Assembly: GCA_021768705.1 (NCBI GenBank)
Contig: JAETUG010000001.1
Location: 124,001 to 188,000, forward strand
Reading direction: 5' to 3'
Length of the DNA stretch: 64,000 nt
Source: Bacillota bacterium
GTDB lineage: Bacteria; Bacillota; Clostridia; Lachnospirales; Anaerotignaceae
Positions within the stretch are counted from its first letter, which is position 1; the number at the start of each line of letters is the position of its first letter. The position numbers and the translations under genes are program-made. The notes under the pieces were generated by a model. The model searched no databases. It worked only from the letters and a program-made list of their open reading frames with translations, and was not told the DNA's origin. Below are positions 26,257 to 36,099 of this stretch, piece after piece.

Positions 26257-28470
26257 TTAAAGCAATTTATGCTCTGCTTTTGCCTTCAAAATCTCCCATC
26301 TTCGGTCGATTTCCTTCTGCATCTCATCGGTGATGTTTTTATATTTTTCATTAGTCAGGTGCTTCGTCCGCCCCATCATTTTCAGCCAATCTGTTACAGG
26401 AATTTTTCTCTGCCCCGGGTCATAGCTGATGGTAGTGATGCCCTGTTCCACTTCGTACAAAGGAAAATAGCAGCTGTCCACCGCCGCCCCAATGACCTTT
26501 CGTTCCAGATTTGGTTTATCCCCCCAGTTCAGAGGGCAGGCAGAAATGGCTTTGATATAGGCCATGCCATAAAATTGGGCATAATGCTGGGCTTTTGCTG
26601 CCTTTTTGATAAAATCCACAGGATTGGATTCTGCCGCCGTCGCCACATAAGGGATCCCCGTTGCCGCCATGATCTGGGGCATATCCTTATTGAAAAAGGG
26701 CTTGCCATATTGGTTCTGCCCCACATGAGAAGTGCTGCTTTTCGCCCCCATGGGTGTAGAATAAGAAAGCTGATAACCTGTGTTCATATAACCGCCGTTA
26801 TCATATTCAAAGAGGATCAAACGATTGTTGCGGATGGCAGTCCCCAAAGCGGAGCCCATACCGATATCCATGCCGCCGTCCCCGCTGACCATGATGAAGG
26901 TGATCTCGCCATCGGGATATTCCCCTCTTTTCTGCCGTTCTCGGAACATCTCTGACAAACCGGTCAGAGTCGCCGCCCCATTCTGAAACAGGTTATGCAC
27001 ATAAGGCACTTTAAATGCGGTTTTGGGATAGCCCGTTGTCACAACCATACCACAGCCTGTCTGGAACAGCAGCACCACATTCCCTTCGATGCCCCGCAGC
27101 AGCAGATTCAGATTGACAGGGATGCCGCAGCCGGGGCAGGCGCCGTGCCCGGGGGCAATGCGCTTGGGCACTTCCGTCGTCTCATTCAGTCTGCCGCCCT
27201 CCACCTGCAGTTTTCCATCCTGCATGATACATTTTGTCAGTCCTAACTTTGTTTCCTTTTCCGTAAGGGGCGCAAAATACTGCTCCTCTTTTACCTGTTC
27301 GCCTGGATATTTTCCAAAATAGTCAAACCGATCTGCATTGGGGTCATAGCAGGACAACAGCATTTCTTCCGCGTCCTTCTCATAAAAATCCTTGCCGCCC
27401 AAGCCATAGATACGGGTCAGCACCTTGGCAGTGGAACCCTTTTCCTGCAGCATGGCCTTTAATTCCAAGGAAAGATTGCCGCCCTTTGCACCATAGCTGT
27501 CCTGTCTGTCACCAACCAAAATCGTCTTGGCGTTTTTGCAAAGCTCATATAATTCCTCTGCAGGGTACGGACGCAGGATATTTGTTGTAAAAACCCCCAC
27601 TTTTTTCCCCTGCTCCCGCAATTGATCTACAGCCACCTTCGCCGTATGGTATGCAGAGCCAAGCAAATGCAGCACCACCTCCGCATCCTCCGTACGATAT
27701 CCTTCCACGGTGGCATATTGCCGCCCTGACAGCTGAAAATAATCATCGAAAACAGAAGGAATCACAGTCTTTGCCGCTTCCATCGCCTGATGGAGCTGAA
27801 ATTTATTATTCAGCACATCAGGCTCATTCATATAAGAGCCGATGGAAACAGGATGTTTCAGATCCAGAGCAGAATATTCTGCATCGTATTTCCCGATGAA
27901 ATTCTGTACCGTTTCATCCTTTTCAAACACCATACACCGCCGCTTCTGATGGCTGGTGAAAAAGCCGTCAAAGGCCACGATGACAGGCAGTTTCACCTGT
28001 TCCGCGATCTTCAAAGCGCAGATATTCATATCGTAGACCGCCTGCGGTGTATTTGCGAAGAGGATGATCCAACCCGTGTTCAGACAATACATGATATCGC
28101 TGTGGTCACCCTTGATGCACAAAGGCCCGGAGACCGTTCGACAGGCTACATTCATCACCATAGGGAACCGTGTCCCTGACTGGACAGGCAGCTGTTCCAG
28201 GGCATACATCAGCCCATTGGCACTGGTGGCATTGAACACACGCCCACCGCCGGTGGATGCACCATAACAGATACCCGCCGCACTATGCTCCCCTTCCGCA
28301 GGAATCATACAGATCTCATGTTCCCCGTCAGCCTTCATCTGGTCGAGAAATTCGGCGATCTGGGTAGAAGGTGTGATAGGGTAATAGCCCATCACATGAT
28401 AATTGATCTGCTTCGCCGCATAGGCTGCCACTTCGTTGCCGCTTTCAAATAAAACCCTTTGCTGTTCCAT
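26257..28470 (-). CDS. 2-oxoacid:ferredoxin oxidoreductase, fused alpha-beta subunits
   Basis: A 737-residue fusion. Residues 1 to about 390 are the alpha subunit (GYYPITPSTQIAEFLDQM, IPAEGEHSAAGICYGAS), covering domains I and II of the PFOR fold. Residues about 410-737 are the TPP-binding beta subunit (GHGACPGCG, TPP motif SGDGGMDIGMG with a downstream Asn). Together with the gamma-delta fusion just upstream it would oxidise a 2-oxoacid to acyl-CoA, reducing ferredoxin. Pyruvate or a branched-chain 2-oxoacid is possible. ATG 28470 overlaps the upstream stop by one base (TGATG) and follows GGAGGTGTGG. Confidence 0.9.
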   Translation of the reverse strand: MEQQRVLFESGNEVAAYAAKQINYHVMGYYPITPSTQIAEFLDQMKADGEHEICMIPAEGEHSAAGICYGASTGGGRVFNATSANGLMYALEQLPVQSGTRFPMVMNVACRTVSGPLCIKGDHSDIMYCLNTGWIILFANTPQAVYDMNICALKIAEQVKLPVIVAFDGFFTSHQKRRCMVFEKDETVQNFIGKYDAEYSALDLKHPVSIGSYMNEPDVLNNKFQLHQAMEAAKTVIPSVFDDYFQLSGRQYATVEGYRTEDAEVVLHLLGSAYHTAKVAVDQLREQGKKVGVFTTNILRPYPAEELYELCKNAKTILVGDRQDSYGAKGGNLSLELKAMLQEKGSTAKVLTRIYGLGGKDFYEKDAEEMLLSCYDPNADRFDYFGKYPGEQVKEEQYFAPLTEKETKLGLTKCIMQDGKLQVEGGRLNETTEVPKRIAPGHGACPGCGIPVNLNLLLRGIEGNVVLLFQTGCGMVVTTGYPKTAFKVPYVHNLFQNGAATLTGLSEMFRERQKRGEYPDGEITFIMVSGDGGMDIGMGSALGTAIRNNRLILFEYDNGGYMNTGYQLSYSTPMGAKSSTSHVGQNQYGKPFFNKDMPQIMAATGIPYVATAAESNPVDFIKKAAKAQHYAQFYGMAYIKAISACPLNWGDKPNLERKVIGAAVDSCYFPLYEVEQGITTISYDPGQRKIPVTDWLKMMGRTKHLTNEKYKNITDEMQKEIDRRWEILKAKAEHKLL

Positions 28471-29552
28471 CAAACCACACCTCCATCCACCCGTTTTTCT
28501 GTCAGGAAGGATTCGCTTGTGATCCAGGAATTGGGGCCTGCGTCCTCAAATTCCATCTTATCCACAATCAAATCTTTATTCCGCACGAACCATTTCGGCT
28601 GTGGATGCTCCCGTTCCACGCCCATAACAAGGGCATTGGTAGGGCAAACATCCACGCAGCGCATACATCCCTTGCAATGGTGATAATCCAGTCCCCGATT
28701 CACCATAGCAGGCTTGCCTTTGTATTCCCCTTTTTCAAATTGAAACACCATATCGGGGCAGGTGCTGTCGCACAACCCACAGTTGATACAGTTTTCCTGT
28801 ATAAACAGAGGAATATACCCTTCCCTGGAAGCAGACAGATCGTTAGAAACTGTGCTCCCAAAACGGGGATTCGTGCCACCGATAGGAGCATTTTCATATC
28901 CCCATTTGTTTTTCGCTTCCTGATAGGGCACTCTTTCGTAAGTCCCATCTTCCTTGAAAAAAGCAGATTTCGTTTCCTGATATCCCCGCCGCAGTCCTTC
29001 CAGGTTCGCTTCCAGCAAAGCAGGATATTTCTTCCCAATGGTTATTCTGGCGATTTCCTCCGCCGCTTCCAAAGGGACAAAGCCGCTGGCCTTGACGATA
29101 GCCCCCAGCATGACCATATTGACTCTTGTTTTTGCTTCTATCGCGATATTGAGGGCATCAATACAGAAAATTTCTCCACCGCAAAGCTTCAGTCGCTTTC
29201 GCATTTCCTCCGGAGAAGCATCCGTATTGATAACGATTTTTGTTTCTTCCGTCACCCCTGCTGTCACAGGCAGCTTTCCTGCCAGTGCTTCATGGAACAG
29301 CCCTAAAATATGGGGTGTTTCCACCGGACTGTTGATGCCGATTTCCCGATTTTCCTCCGCCCAGCGAATATAAGCCTTCACCGGGGAACCTCTCTTTTCC
29401 GAACCGTAGCTGGAAAAACTGGCTGCATTCAGCCCCAGGGTCACTGCTCCCAATTCCCCCAGCATCTTGCCGCAGAGATTAGCTCCCAGGCCGCCAATAC
29501 TTTCCAGTCGAATCTCAAAATACCCATTTTTATTTGTTACAGGCAATTTCAT
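28470..29552 (-). CDS. 2-oxoacid:ferredoxin oxidoreductase, fused gamma-delta subunits
   Basis: A 360-residue fusion. The gamma domain (about 1-200) opens RLESIGGLGANLCGKMLGEL, the usual nucleotide-fold start, with SYGSEKRGSPV. The delta domain (about 270-340) has two 4Fe-4S motifs, CINCGLCDSTCP and CKGCMRCVDVCP, that pass electrons to ferredoxin. It is translationally coupled to the alpha-beta fusion, so the gamma-delta-alpha-beta order of four-gene operons is preserved in two fused genes. A second, unfused oxidoreductase lies at 45.9-48.5 kb. Confidence 0.9.
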   Translation of the reverse strand: MKLPVTNKNGYFEIRLESIGGLGANLCGKMLGELGAVTLGLNAASFSSYGSEKRGSPVKAYIRWAEENREIGINSPVETPHILGLFHEALAGKLPVTAGVTEETKIVINTDASPEEMRKRLKLCGGEIFCIDALNIAIEAKTRVNMVMLGAIVKASGFVPLEAAEEIARITIGKKYPALLEANLEGLRRGYQETKSAFFKEDGTYERVPYQEAKNKWGYENAPIGGTNPRFGSTVSNDLSASREGYIPLFIQENCINCGLCDSTCPDMVFQFEKGEYKGKPAMVNRGLDYHHCKGCMRCVDVCPTNALVMGVEREHPQPKWFVRNKDLIVDKMEFEDAGPNSWITSESFLTEKRVDGGVV

Positions 29553-29573
29553 CCCATTCCCTCCTTTTCCTCT

Positions 29574-31622
29574 TTAGTATGGGCGAAATTGGAACGCATA
29601 TACGCTTTTTTCGTTCTCTTCCATCAACCGTTGCAATTCTTTCAGGTTCTTTTGGGGTGAGAAGCAATGCTGCCCCCGACACAGATAATAGACCTCGCCC
29701 ACATCCGGAATAGGATAATCCGCTGTAAAGGGTACAATCTGTCCCAACCGGTTCCGGTTCTCTTTGGTTTTGCACAATACAGACAACCCCATCTCTCGAT
29801 TCTCTAATAGAAAATCCAGAAATGCTGCCGATGGTTTTTCTTTTGCAGAAACACAGATCAATTCCGCAGCAGGATACAGCACCTCTCCCATAGCCAAAAG
29901 CCCAAAACAATGTCCCGAAGGCATCCCTTCCATGGCCCCCGCTAGAAAAGAAAGCTGCTTGTCTCTTTCCGCCATCCATTTTGGTTCACCCGTCAAGGCT
30001 GCCAGCTTGGCAAATACATACCCTGCCACAGAATTGCCCGAAGGCAGTGCGCCATCATAGGTTTCCTTTGGTCGATGGATCAGCTGCTCCCCATCCTTAG
30101 CATAGAGATAGAGTCCGCCTTTTTCCTCTCCGAACCATTTCAGCATCATTTCCGCCAACTGTGCCGCCCGTTCCAGATAACGCAAATCAAAGGTGGTTTC
30201 ATATAATTCCAACAATCCAAAGGCATAGAAAGCATAGTCATCCAACTGCCCTTGATAAGCCGCATCCCCTTCCCGATATCGAAGATATAACCGTCCCTTT
30301 TCATCGGTCAACCGTTTTTCCATAAAAACCACCGCTTTTTTTGCAGCATCCAAATAAGCTGCATTTCTCAAAAAAAATCCGGCTTTCGCAAAGGCTCCGA
30401 TCATCAACCCATTCCAGGAAGTCAAAATCTTATCATCCTTATGCAGGATCATGCGTTGTTTCCGATATTCGTATACCTTTTGACAAAGACCTTCCATTTT
30501 TTCATTTTTTTCCTCAGAAGGTTCTTCTCTCAAGCGGTTGGGGATGGATTTCCCGTCGAAATTGCCTTCTTCCGTAATATGGAAATAGCGGCAAAATTCC
30601 ACTGTGTCTTCCTCTAAAATAGGACACAGCTCTTTCGGTGTGAAAACATAATACTTTCCTTCCACGCCTTCGCTGTCCGCATCCTGCCCACAGAAAAATC
30701 CCCCCTCTTCGTCCGTCAATTCCCGCAAAACGTAATCCAAAGTTTTCTCCGCTACGATTCGATAAAAATTCCGCCCCGTCTGCCGATATCCTTCCAGATA
30801 AACATAAGCCAGCAAAGCATTATCATAGAGCATTTTTTCAAAATGGGGCACCAGCCACTTCTCATCGGTGGAATAACGGGAAAAACCGCCGCCAATATGG
30901 TCGAACATTCCACCCAAAGCCATAGAATCCAGTGTTTTTTCCACAGCCGAAAGGGCAATCTCATTCCCCTCTGCCCTGCCATAGCGCAGCAAAAACAATA
31001 GATTATGGGGCGTCGGAAATTTCGGAGCCACCCCAAAGCCGCCCCATTCCCGATCAAACCGCTGCAGCAATTCTACTGCTCCCTGTTGAAGCAATGCAGG
31101 TGTTGGCACAGCTTGTAGGGCTGGTGCTTCCCTTTGCAGCAGTTCCGCAATTTTCTCACCTGTTTCCAATAACTTCTTTCGGTCGGTTTTCCATAGCTTT
31201 TCCACTTGCGCCAGCAACTCCATCAGCCCCAGCATGCCATATTTGCTCCATTTAGGAAAATATGTCCCTGCGAAAAAAGGCTTTTGTTCCGGTGTCATCA
31301 AAATCGTCAAAGGCCACCCGCCGGAGCCTGTCATCATTTGGCAAACGCCCATATAAACAGCATCTATATCCGGTCGTTCCTCCCGATCCACCTTGATGGC
31401 AACGAACCCTCTGTTTAAGAGTTCGGCTACTTCCTTATCCTCAAAGGATTCCCCTTCCATCACATGACACCAATGGCAGGTGGAATAGCCGATGCTCAAA
31501 AACACAGGCTTGTCCTCCCGTTTTGCCTTTGCAAAAGCCTCTTCCTTCCATGCAAACCAATCCACAGGATTGTTTTTATGCTGCAGCAGATAGGGTGATT
31601 TTTCATATTGCAAGCAATTCAT
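29574..31622 (-). CDS. YyaL-type thioredoxin-domain protein (DUF255)
   Basis: A 682-residue cytoplasmic protein of the YyaL/spermatogenesis-associated protein 20 family. It has an N-terminal thioredoxin-like DUF255 domain with STCHWCHVM (48-56, C49 and C52) followed by a long alpha/alpha-barrel region resembling six-hairpin glycosidases ([35 protein letters not shown]). Its biochemical role is not established. Start 31622 follows CGAGAGGAGGAGAAAC; longer in-frame extensions lack support. It lies 21 bases before the oxidoreductase pair and is likely co-transcribed with it. Confidence 0.92.
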   Translation of the reverse strand: MNCLQYEKSPYLLQHKNNPVDWFAWKEEAFAKAKREDKPVFLSIGYSTCHWCHVMEGESFEDKEVAELLNRGFVAIKVDREERPDIDAVYMGVCQMMTGSGGWPLTILMTPEQKPFFAGTYFPKWSKYGMLGLMELLAQVEKLWKTDRKKLLETGEKIAELLQREAPALQAVPTPALLQQGAVELLQRFDREWGGFGVAPKFPTPHNLLFLLRYGRAEGNEIALSAVEKTLDSMALGGMFDHIGGGFSRYSTDEKWLVPHFEKMLYDNALLAYVYLEGYRQTGRNFYRIVAEKTLDYVLRELTDEEGGFFCGQDADSEGVEGKYYVFTPKELCPILEEDTVEFCRYFHITEEGNFDGKSIPNRLREEPSEEKNEKMEGLCQKVYEYRKQRMILHKDDKILTSWNGLMIGAFAKAGFFLRNAAYLDAAKKAVVFMEKRLTDEKGRLYLRYREGDAAYQGQLDDYAFYAFGLLELYETTFDLRYLERAAQLAEMMLKWFGEEKGGLYLYAKDGEQLIHRPKETYDGALPSGNSVAGYVFAKLAALTGEPKWMAERDKQLSFLAGAMEGMPSGHCFGLLAMGEVLYPAAELICVSAKEKPSAAFLDFLLENREMGLSVLCKTKENRNRLGQIVPFTADYPIPDVGEVYYLCRGQHCFSPQKNLKELQRLMEENEKSVYAFQFRPY

Positions 31623-31703
31623 GTTTCTCCTCCTCTCGTTTTTTCTAGTTTCCTTCAAAAAATGATTTTCATTCCTGCATTTTCCACGCAAAAAACAAAA
31701 AAA

Positions 31704-31736
31704 TCCTGATATGTTAAGAAAAAACACATCAGGAGG
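31704..31736 (+). promoter_or_regulatory. Hairpin covering the ribosome binding site of the FAD/Rieske gene
   Basis: TCCTGATATGT (31704-31714) can pair with ACACATCAGGA (31724-31734), one mismatch, nine-base loop. The 3' arm includes AGGA of the Shine-Dalgarno AGGAGG (31731-31736) seven bases before ATG 31743, so folding would hide the ribosome binding site. Confidence 0.5.
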
Positions 31737-31742
31737 CCATCT

Positions 31743-33176
31743 ATGGAATCGATTTGGACAAAAACCTGCAGCATCCCCAAAAGGGAGCCTCTGCAGAAGG
31801 ATATAAAAACTGAAGTAGCTGTGATCGGCGCAGGCATGGCAGGCATCCTCATCGCCTATCAGCTGCAAAAAGCAGGAAAACAAGTTGTTGTATTGGAAGC
31901 AGACCGCATCGCCAGCGGACAGACCAAAAACACTACGGCAAAAATCACATCCCAGCATGATTTGATTTATGCCAATCTGATCCAATCCCAAGGGGAAGAA
32001 AAAGCTCGCCAATATGCCATGGCAAATGAAACCGCCATTGCAGAATATCGCCGCATTATTGAAGAAGAAAAGATTCCCTGTGATTTCAAGGAAACTTCTG
32101 CCTATGTATATTCTCAGAATAAAGAAAAACTAATGCAAGAAGCAGAGGCCGCCGCATCCCTTGGGATTCAGGCATCCTTTATCAGCCACGCAGCTTTACC
32201 CTACGGCAATTCCCCCGCCCTGCGCTTTGATGGACAGGCGCAATTCCATCCCTTAAAATTCATCAAGCCTTTGGCAGAACAACTGGAGGTATATGAAAAA
32301 ACGCCCGTCCGAACTGTAGACGAGCATACGCTGCACACGCCAAAAGCTGTGGTCACAGCAGAACATATCGTTTTCGCCACCCATTACCCCTTCGTAAATT
32401 TTCCCGGGCTATACTTTGCCCGCATGCATCAGGAGCGTTCTTATGTACTGGCATTAGAAAACACCCCTTTGGTGGAGGGTATGTTCATCGGAGATGGTGA
32501 AAATGCTTATTCCTTCCGTATTTACGACAAATATCTGCTTTTTGGCGGCAAAGGGCACCGTACCGGAGAAAATCGACAAGGCGGAAAATACGATACTCTG
32601 CGAAAAAAGGCAAAAGAACTGTTCCCCCACTCCCTGGAAGCTGCCCATTGGTCTGCTCAAGACTGCATCCCTGCCGATGGTATCCCTTACATTGGGCAAT
32701 ATGCCAGCGGAAAGCCCTACTGGTATGTGGCAACGGGATTTCAAAAATGGGGCATGACCACTTCTATGGTCTCTGCCATGATCATCCGGGGCATGATTTG
32801 CGGAAAAGAAAACCCCAATGCCACTGTCTTTGATCCCCAGCGTTTTTCTGCAGAAGCCGCCGAAGGGATCGCCTGCGAAGGCAGGAAGGCTGTAAAAACC
32901 TTTGCAAAACGTCTATTCAAACTGCCGGAAGCCACGGCAAAAGAATTGCCCTTGGGGCACGGGGGTATCGTTGATTTGGACGGTGATAAAATTGGTGTCT
33001 ACAAAGAAGAGGATGGAACGCTTCATCTGGTTGATATTCGTTGTCCCCATCTGGGCTGTCAGCTGGAATGGAATCCCGATGAAAAAAGCTGGGATTGCCC
33101 TTGTCATGGCTCCCGTTTTGATTTTCATGGAAGGTGTATCACCAATCCCGCCCAAGATGATATTACGATAAAATAG
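31743..33176 (+). CDS. FAD-dependent oxidoreductase with C-terminal Rieske domain
   Basis: A 477-residue two-domain redox protein. The N-terminal DAO-type FAD domain has the dinucleotide motif GAGMAG (29-34), preceded by VAVI and followed by an acidic VVVLEAD. The C-terminal Rieske domain has ligands C434, H436 (CPHLGC) and C452, H455 (CPCHG), plus the C439/C454 pair typical of high-potential clusters. This domain combination (YhfW-like) is known in Firmicutes, but substrate and partner are unknown. ATG 31743 follows AGGAGGCCATCT. Monocistronic with its own terminator. Confidence 0.92.
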   Translation: MESIWTKTCSIPKREPLQKDIKTEVAVIGAGMAGILIAYQLQKAGKQVVVLEADRIASGQTKNTTAKITSQHDLIYANLIQSQGEEKARQYAMANETAIAEYRRIIEEEKIPCDFKETSAYVYSQNKEKLMQEAEAAASLGIQASFISHAALPYGNSPALRFDGQAQFHPLKFIKPLAEQLEVYEKTPVRTVDEHTLHTPKAVVTAEHIVFATHYPFVNFPGLYFARMHQERSYVLALENTPLVEGMFIGDGENAYSFRIYDKYLLFGGKGHRTGENRQGGKYDTLRKKAKELFPHSLEAAHWSAQDCIPADGIPYIGQYASGKPYWYVATGFQKWGMTTSMVSAMIIRGMICGKENPNATVFDPQRFSAEAAEGIACEGRKAVKTFAKRLFKLPEATAKELPLGHGGIVDLDGDKIGVYKEEDGTLHLVDIRCPHLGCQLEWNPDEKSWDCPCHGSRFDFHGRCITNPAQDDITIK

Positions 33177-33211
33177 AAAAGCTCCTGCCATCAGGCAGGA
33201 GCCAATTTTTA
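33177..33211 (+). terminator. Terminator after the FAD/Rieske gene
   Basis: GCTCCTGCC (33181-33189) / GGCAGGAGC (33194-33202), loop ATCA, followed by CAATTTTTA. It can also serve the converging pct transcript. Confidence 0.85.
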
Positions 33212-33248
33212 TATGCTTCAAAATGAAGTTGTCCAATAATCGAATAGA

Positions 33249-34832
33249 TTATTTGCCTTCTTTCATTTCTTTCAGACCCATCAGGCCTTCTGCAAACAGT
33301 TTTGCATCCATCAGAGGGATGTTGCCATCAGCATCTCTGTCGATGATGGGTTCGAATTCCATCATATCCAGGATCTGTGTCTGCAGATCGATACCAGGAG
33401 CGATTTCTGTCAGGTGCATACCATCTTCTTTCAGAACGAATACGCATCTTTCTGTCATGTACATTACCTGCTGACCGTTTGCAATAGCAATGTCACCATT
33501 GAATGTAACCTGTTCTACAGATTTAACGAATTTTTTCTGTTTACCTTCCTGAGCGATAATTACTTTGCCGTCTTCCACTTTAACTTTCAGACCGCCTGCT
33601 GTAAATGTACCGCAGAAGAATACTTTAGGTGTGCACTGTGTGATATTGATGAAACCACCACAACCAGCGATTCTAGGACCAAATCTGGAAACGTTGATGG
33701 AACCGTGAGGGTCACATTCAGCCAGACCCAGATAGCACAGATCCAGACCGCCGCCATCATAGAAGTCGAACTGGTAGCCCTGATCCAGCAGTGCGTCTGC
33801 GTTATAAGCAGCACCGAATCTGATACCGCCAGCGGGTACGCCGCCAACAGCGCCGCCTTCTACTGTCAGTGTCATGAAGTCGCCGATGCCTTCTTCGTTT
33901 GCAACAGATGCAACAAATTCAGGAGCACCAACGCCCAGGTTAACTGCAACGTCTTTTTCCAGTTCCAGAGCACCACGACGACCAATGATCTTCTTAGCGC
34001 TCAGGGGCAGGGGTTCGGGAGCAACGTCAGGGTTTCTCATTTCGCCGGACAGAGCGGGATCATATTCACAATCCAGTGTCTGCTGGTGATCTTTGGAATC
34101 AGCAACTACTACGTAGTCAACATAGATGCCGGGAACCTTAACCAGACGAGGATCCAGTGTGCCAGCTTTTACAACTTTTTCTACCTGAACGATAACGATA
34201 CCGCCGCTGTTTTTAACAGCCTGACATACGGATGTACCTTCCAGAGGGGAAACTTCCTTTTCGAAAGAGATGTTACCAGCTTCGTCAGCGTATGTACCTC
34301 TGATCATAGCAACATTGATGGGGAAAGAGGGGTAGAACAGATAGTCCTGACCTTTGATATTCACCAGTTCAATGATGTCTTCTTTTGTTACGTCGTTTAC
34401 TTTACCGCCGCCATTTCTGGGGTCGATGAAAGTACCCAGACCTACTCTTGTGAAGCAGCCAGGTCTGTGTGCAGCGATATCTCTGAACAGGTGGCACAGA
34501 GCACCCTGAGATACGTTGTAAGCTTCCATTTTGTTTTCCAGAGCCATTTTCTGCAGTGCGGGTACTGTTGCCCAGTGACCAGCAATATATCTCTTCAGCA
34601 GACCTTCATGTGCGAAGTGTTCAGCACCACGGCCGTCTTTGTTACCCTGAGAACCACAGTAAACATATGTCAGATCTCTAGGTTCGCCTGTTGCCAGGAA
34701 TCTTTCTTCAACTGCTCTGTCCAGAGCTTCGGGAATCGCACTTGCTACGAAACCACTTGTTGTAACGGTATCACCATTTTTGATGAGCTTTGCAGCTTCT
34801 TCAGCAGTGATAATTTTTACCTGTCTAGCCAT
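33249..34832 (-). CDS. pct: Propionate CoA-transferase
   Basis: A 527-residue class I CoA-transferase that moves CoA between propionyl-CoA or acetyl-CoA and lactate, making lactoyl-CoA for the acrylate pathway. The sequence matches my memory of C. propionicum Pct over its whole length (HWATVPAL, NVSQGALCHLF, GLDLCYLGLAECD). The catalytic Glu lies in LTVEGGAVGG, in place of the ESG-type site I recall for that enzyme. GGAGGTCTAACAT precedes ATG 34832. Last gene of the lcdC-lcdA-lcdB-pct cluster; a hairpin separates it from lcdB. Confidence 0.95.
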   Translation of the reverse strand: MARQVKIITAEEAAKLIKNGDTVTTSGFVASAIPEALDRAVEERFLATGEPRDLTYVYCGSQGNKDGRGAEHFAHEGLLKRYIAGHWATVPALQKMALENKMEAYNVSQGALCHLFRDIAAHRPGCFTRVGLGTFIDPRNGGGKVNDVTKEDIIELVNIKGQDYLFYPSFPINVAMIRGTYADEAGNISFEKEVSPLEGTSVCQAVKNSGGIVIVQVEKVVKAGTLDPRLVKVPGIYVDYVVVADSKDHQQTLDCEYDPALSGEMRNPDVAPEPLPLSAKKIIGRRGALELEKDVAVNLGVGAPEFVASVANEEGIGDFMTLTVEGGAVGGVPAGGIRFGAAYNADALLDQGYQFDFYDGGGLDLCYLGLAECDPHGSINVSRFGPRIAGCGGFINITQCTPKVFFCGTFTAGGLKVKVEDGKVIIAQEGKQKKFVKSVEQVTFNGDIAIANGQQVMYMTERCVFVLKEDGMHLTEIAPGIDLQTQILDMMEFEPIIDRDADGNIPLMDAKLFAEGLMGLKEMKEGK

Positions 34833-34886
34833 TATGTTAGACCTCCTATAAAAACTATATAAATCTTTCTGAATATTACAAGAACA

Positions 34887-34911
34887 CAGGGGTAGTCTCC
34901 TACCCCTGTTT
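34887..34911 (-). promoter_or_regulatory. Intercistronic hairpin between lcdB and pct
   Basis: ACAGGGGTAG / CTACCCCTGT, a perfect 10-bp stem with a small loop in the 117-base lcdB-pct gap. On the transcribed (minus) strand it is followed by GTTCTTG rather than a T run, so it is more likely an RNA-stabilising or processing hairpin, or a weak attenuator, than a full terminator. Confidence 0.6.
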
Positions 34912-34948
34912 ATTTACATTTCCATCAAAGTAAATGCGGTAGGAAAAA

Positions 34949-36079
34949 TTACAGCATTTCTACGAAGGACTGCAGTCTTGTCTTAACCTGTTCGAAGGAT
35001 GTTACTTCCTGGTCAACTTCGATCATCAGGTTCTTAACACCTTTTTCTTCGAATTCTCTGTACATTACAGGGTAGTCCCATTCTTCGGGATCACAGAATT
35101 TCATCATAGCGATGATAACTGCGTCAGCGCCTGTAGCAATTGTTTTGTTGATCAGCATTTTGCCGCGGCCTTTCTTTGTATCTGTTGCAACGGAGCAACC
35201 ATACATCTGCTGCCATGCTTTAGCCATTCTGTACAGAGGGCCTTCTTCGCCGTCCAGAACGTCAACACGGATCTGTCTGGATTCCTGAGCCAGGTCGTCA
35301 TCAACGATAGCAATCTTGAATTCATCGAAGATTTCCAGCAGCTGGTTGGGTTCCAGCATGATACCTGTAACAACAACTTTCTTGCCATCCCAAGGCTGAA
35401 CGGGCATAGCTTTGATTTCAGCGATCAGTTCTTTTACCAGAGCTGTGTGTTTTTCTTTCAGCATGAACTGTCTTGCTTTGAATACAGCATGACGGTCAAC
35501 AGCACTGATAACCTGAGGATAGTCAGCTGCTACTTTAACGAATTCACGCATAACTGCTCTGTTTTCGTTGTAGATAGCGATGGAGTTTTCCAGAGCTGCG
35601 TTTGTGATCTTAACACCCAGGTAAGCTTCCAGCTGTTTTTTAACCAGTTCGTATTCTGTTACCAGGAATTTGTTAGCTGCTTCCAGGCCTCTGTTCTGAG
35701 GATGTGTGAATACGATTACTTTGTCAGCATTAGCGCCTTTCCATTTCTGGGACAGGCATTTCAGTGTATCACAAGGTACGGAGAACAGAACTGCTGCCAG
35801 ATCGTCGTAAGCACCTTCGCACTGCAGTTCCATGATCTGCTGCATGATAGAGCATGCAAATGCGGGCAGATATGTACGTGCTTTGGAGATCTGTTTGCCC
35901 TGTGCGCCCCAGATACCCATAGGCAGGTAACCTGTTGCATGTACCATTTCTTCGGGAGCGTAAATAGGCATGATACCTACAGCGCCTTTACCTGTTTCAG
36001 CTTTAAAATCATCCATTGCTTTCTTGGGATTAGCTGCAACTTCTTTCAGTTGGGATAAGATAGTTTCTACTTTACTCAT
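34949..36079 (-). CDS. lcdB: Lactoyl-CoA dehydratase beta subunit
   Basis: A 376-residue subunit of the 2-hydroxyacyl-CoA dehydratase component D family, which with LcdA removes water from lactoyl-CoA to give acryloyl-CoA through a ketyl radical. Conserved Cys residues that could hold the 4Fe-4S cluster appear in PAFACSIMQQ, SVPCDTLKC and MKFCDPEEWDY. AGGAGGAGGAGAAAACG precedes ATG 36079, 20 bases after lcdA. Substrate assignment rests on neighbouring pct and on likeness to C. propionicum LcdB; relatives act on 2-hydroxyglutaryl- or phenyllactyl-CoA. Confidence 0.93.
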   Translation of the reverse strand: MSKVETILSQLKEVAANPKKAMDDFKAETGKGAVGIMPIYAPEEMVHATGYLPMGIWGAQGKQISKARTYLPAFACSIMQQIMELQCEGAYDDLAAVLFSVPCDTLKCLSQKWKGANADKVIVFTHPQNRGLEAANKFLVTEYELVKKQLEAYLGVKITNAALENSIAIYNENRAVMREFVKVAADYPQVISAVDRHAVFKARQFMLKEKHTALVKELIAEIKAMPVQPWDGKKVVVTGIMLEPNQLLEIFDEFKIAIVDDDLAQESRQIRVDVLDGEEGPLYRMAKAWQQMYGCSVATDTKKGRGKMLINKTIATGADAVIIAMMKFCDPEEWDYPVMYREFEEKGVKNLMIEVDQEVTSFEQVKTRLQSFVEML

Positions 36080-36099
36080 CGTTTTCTCCTCCTCCTATT

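Noticed and set aside
33414-34862. 482-codon open frame antisense to pct
   Set aside because: Mirror of a strongly biased, highly expressed gene; similar long shadows lie opposite lcdA and lcdB.
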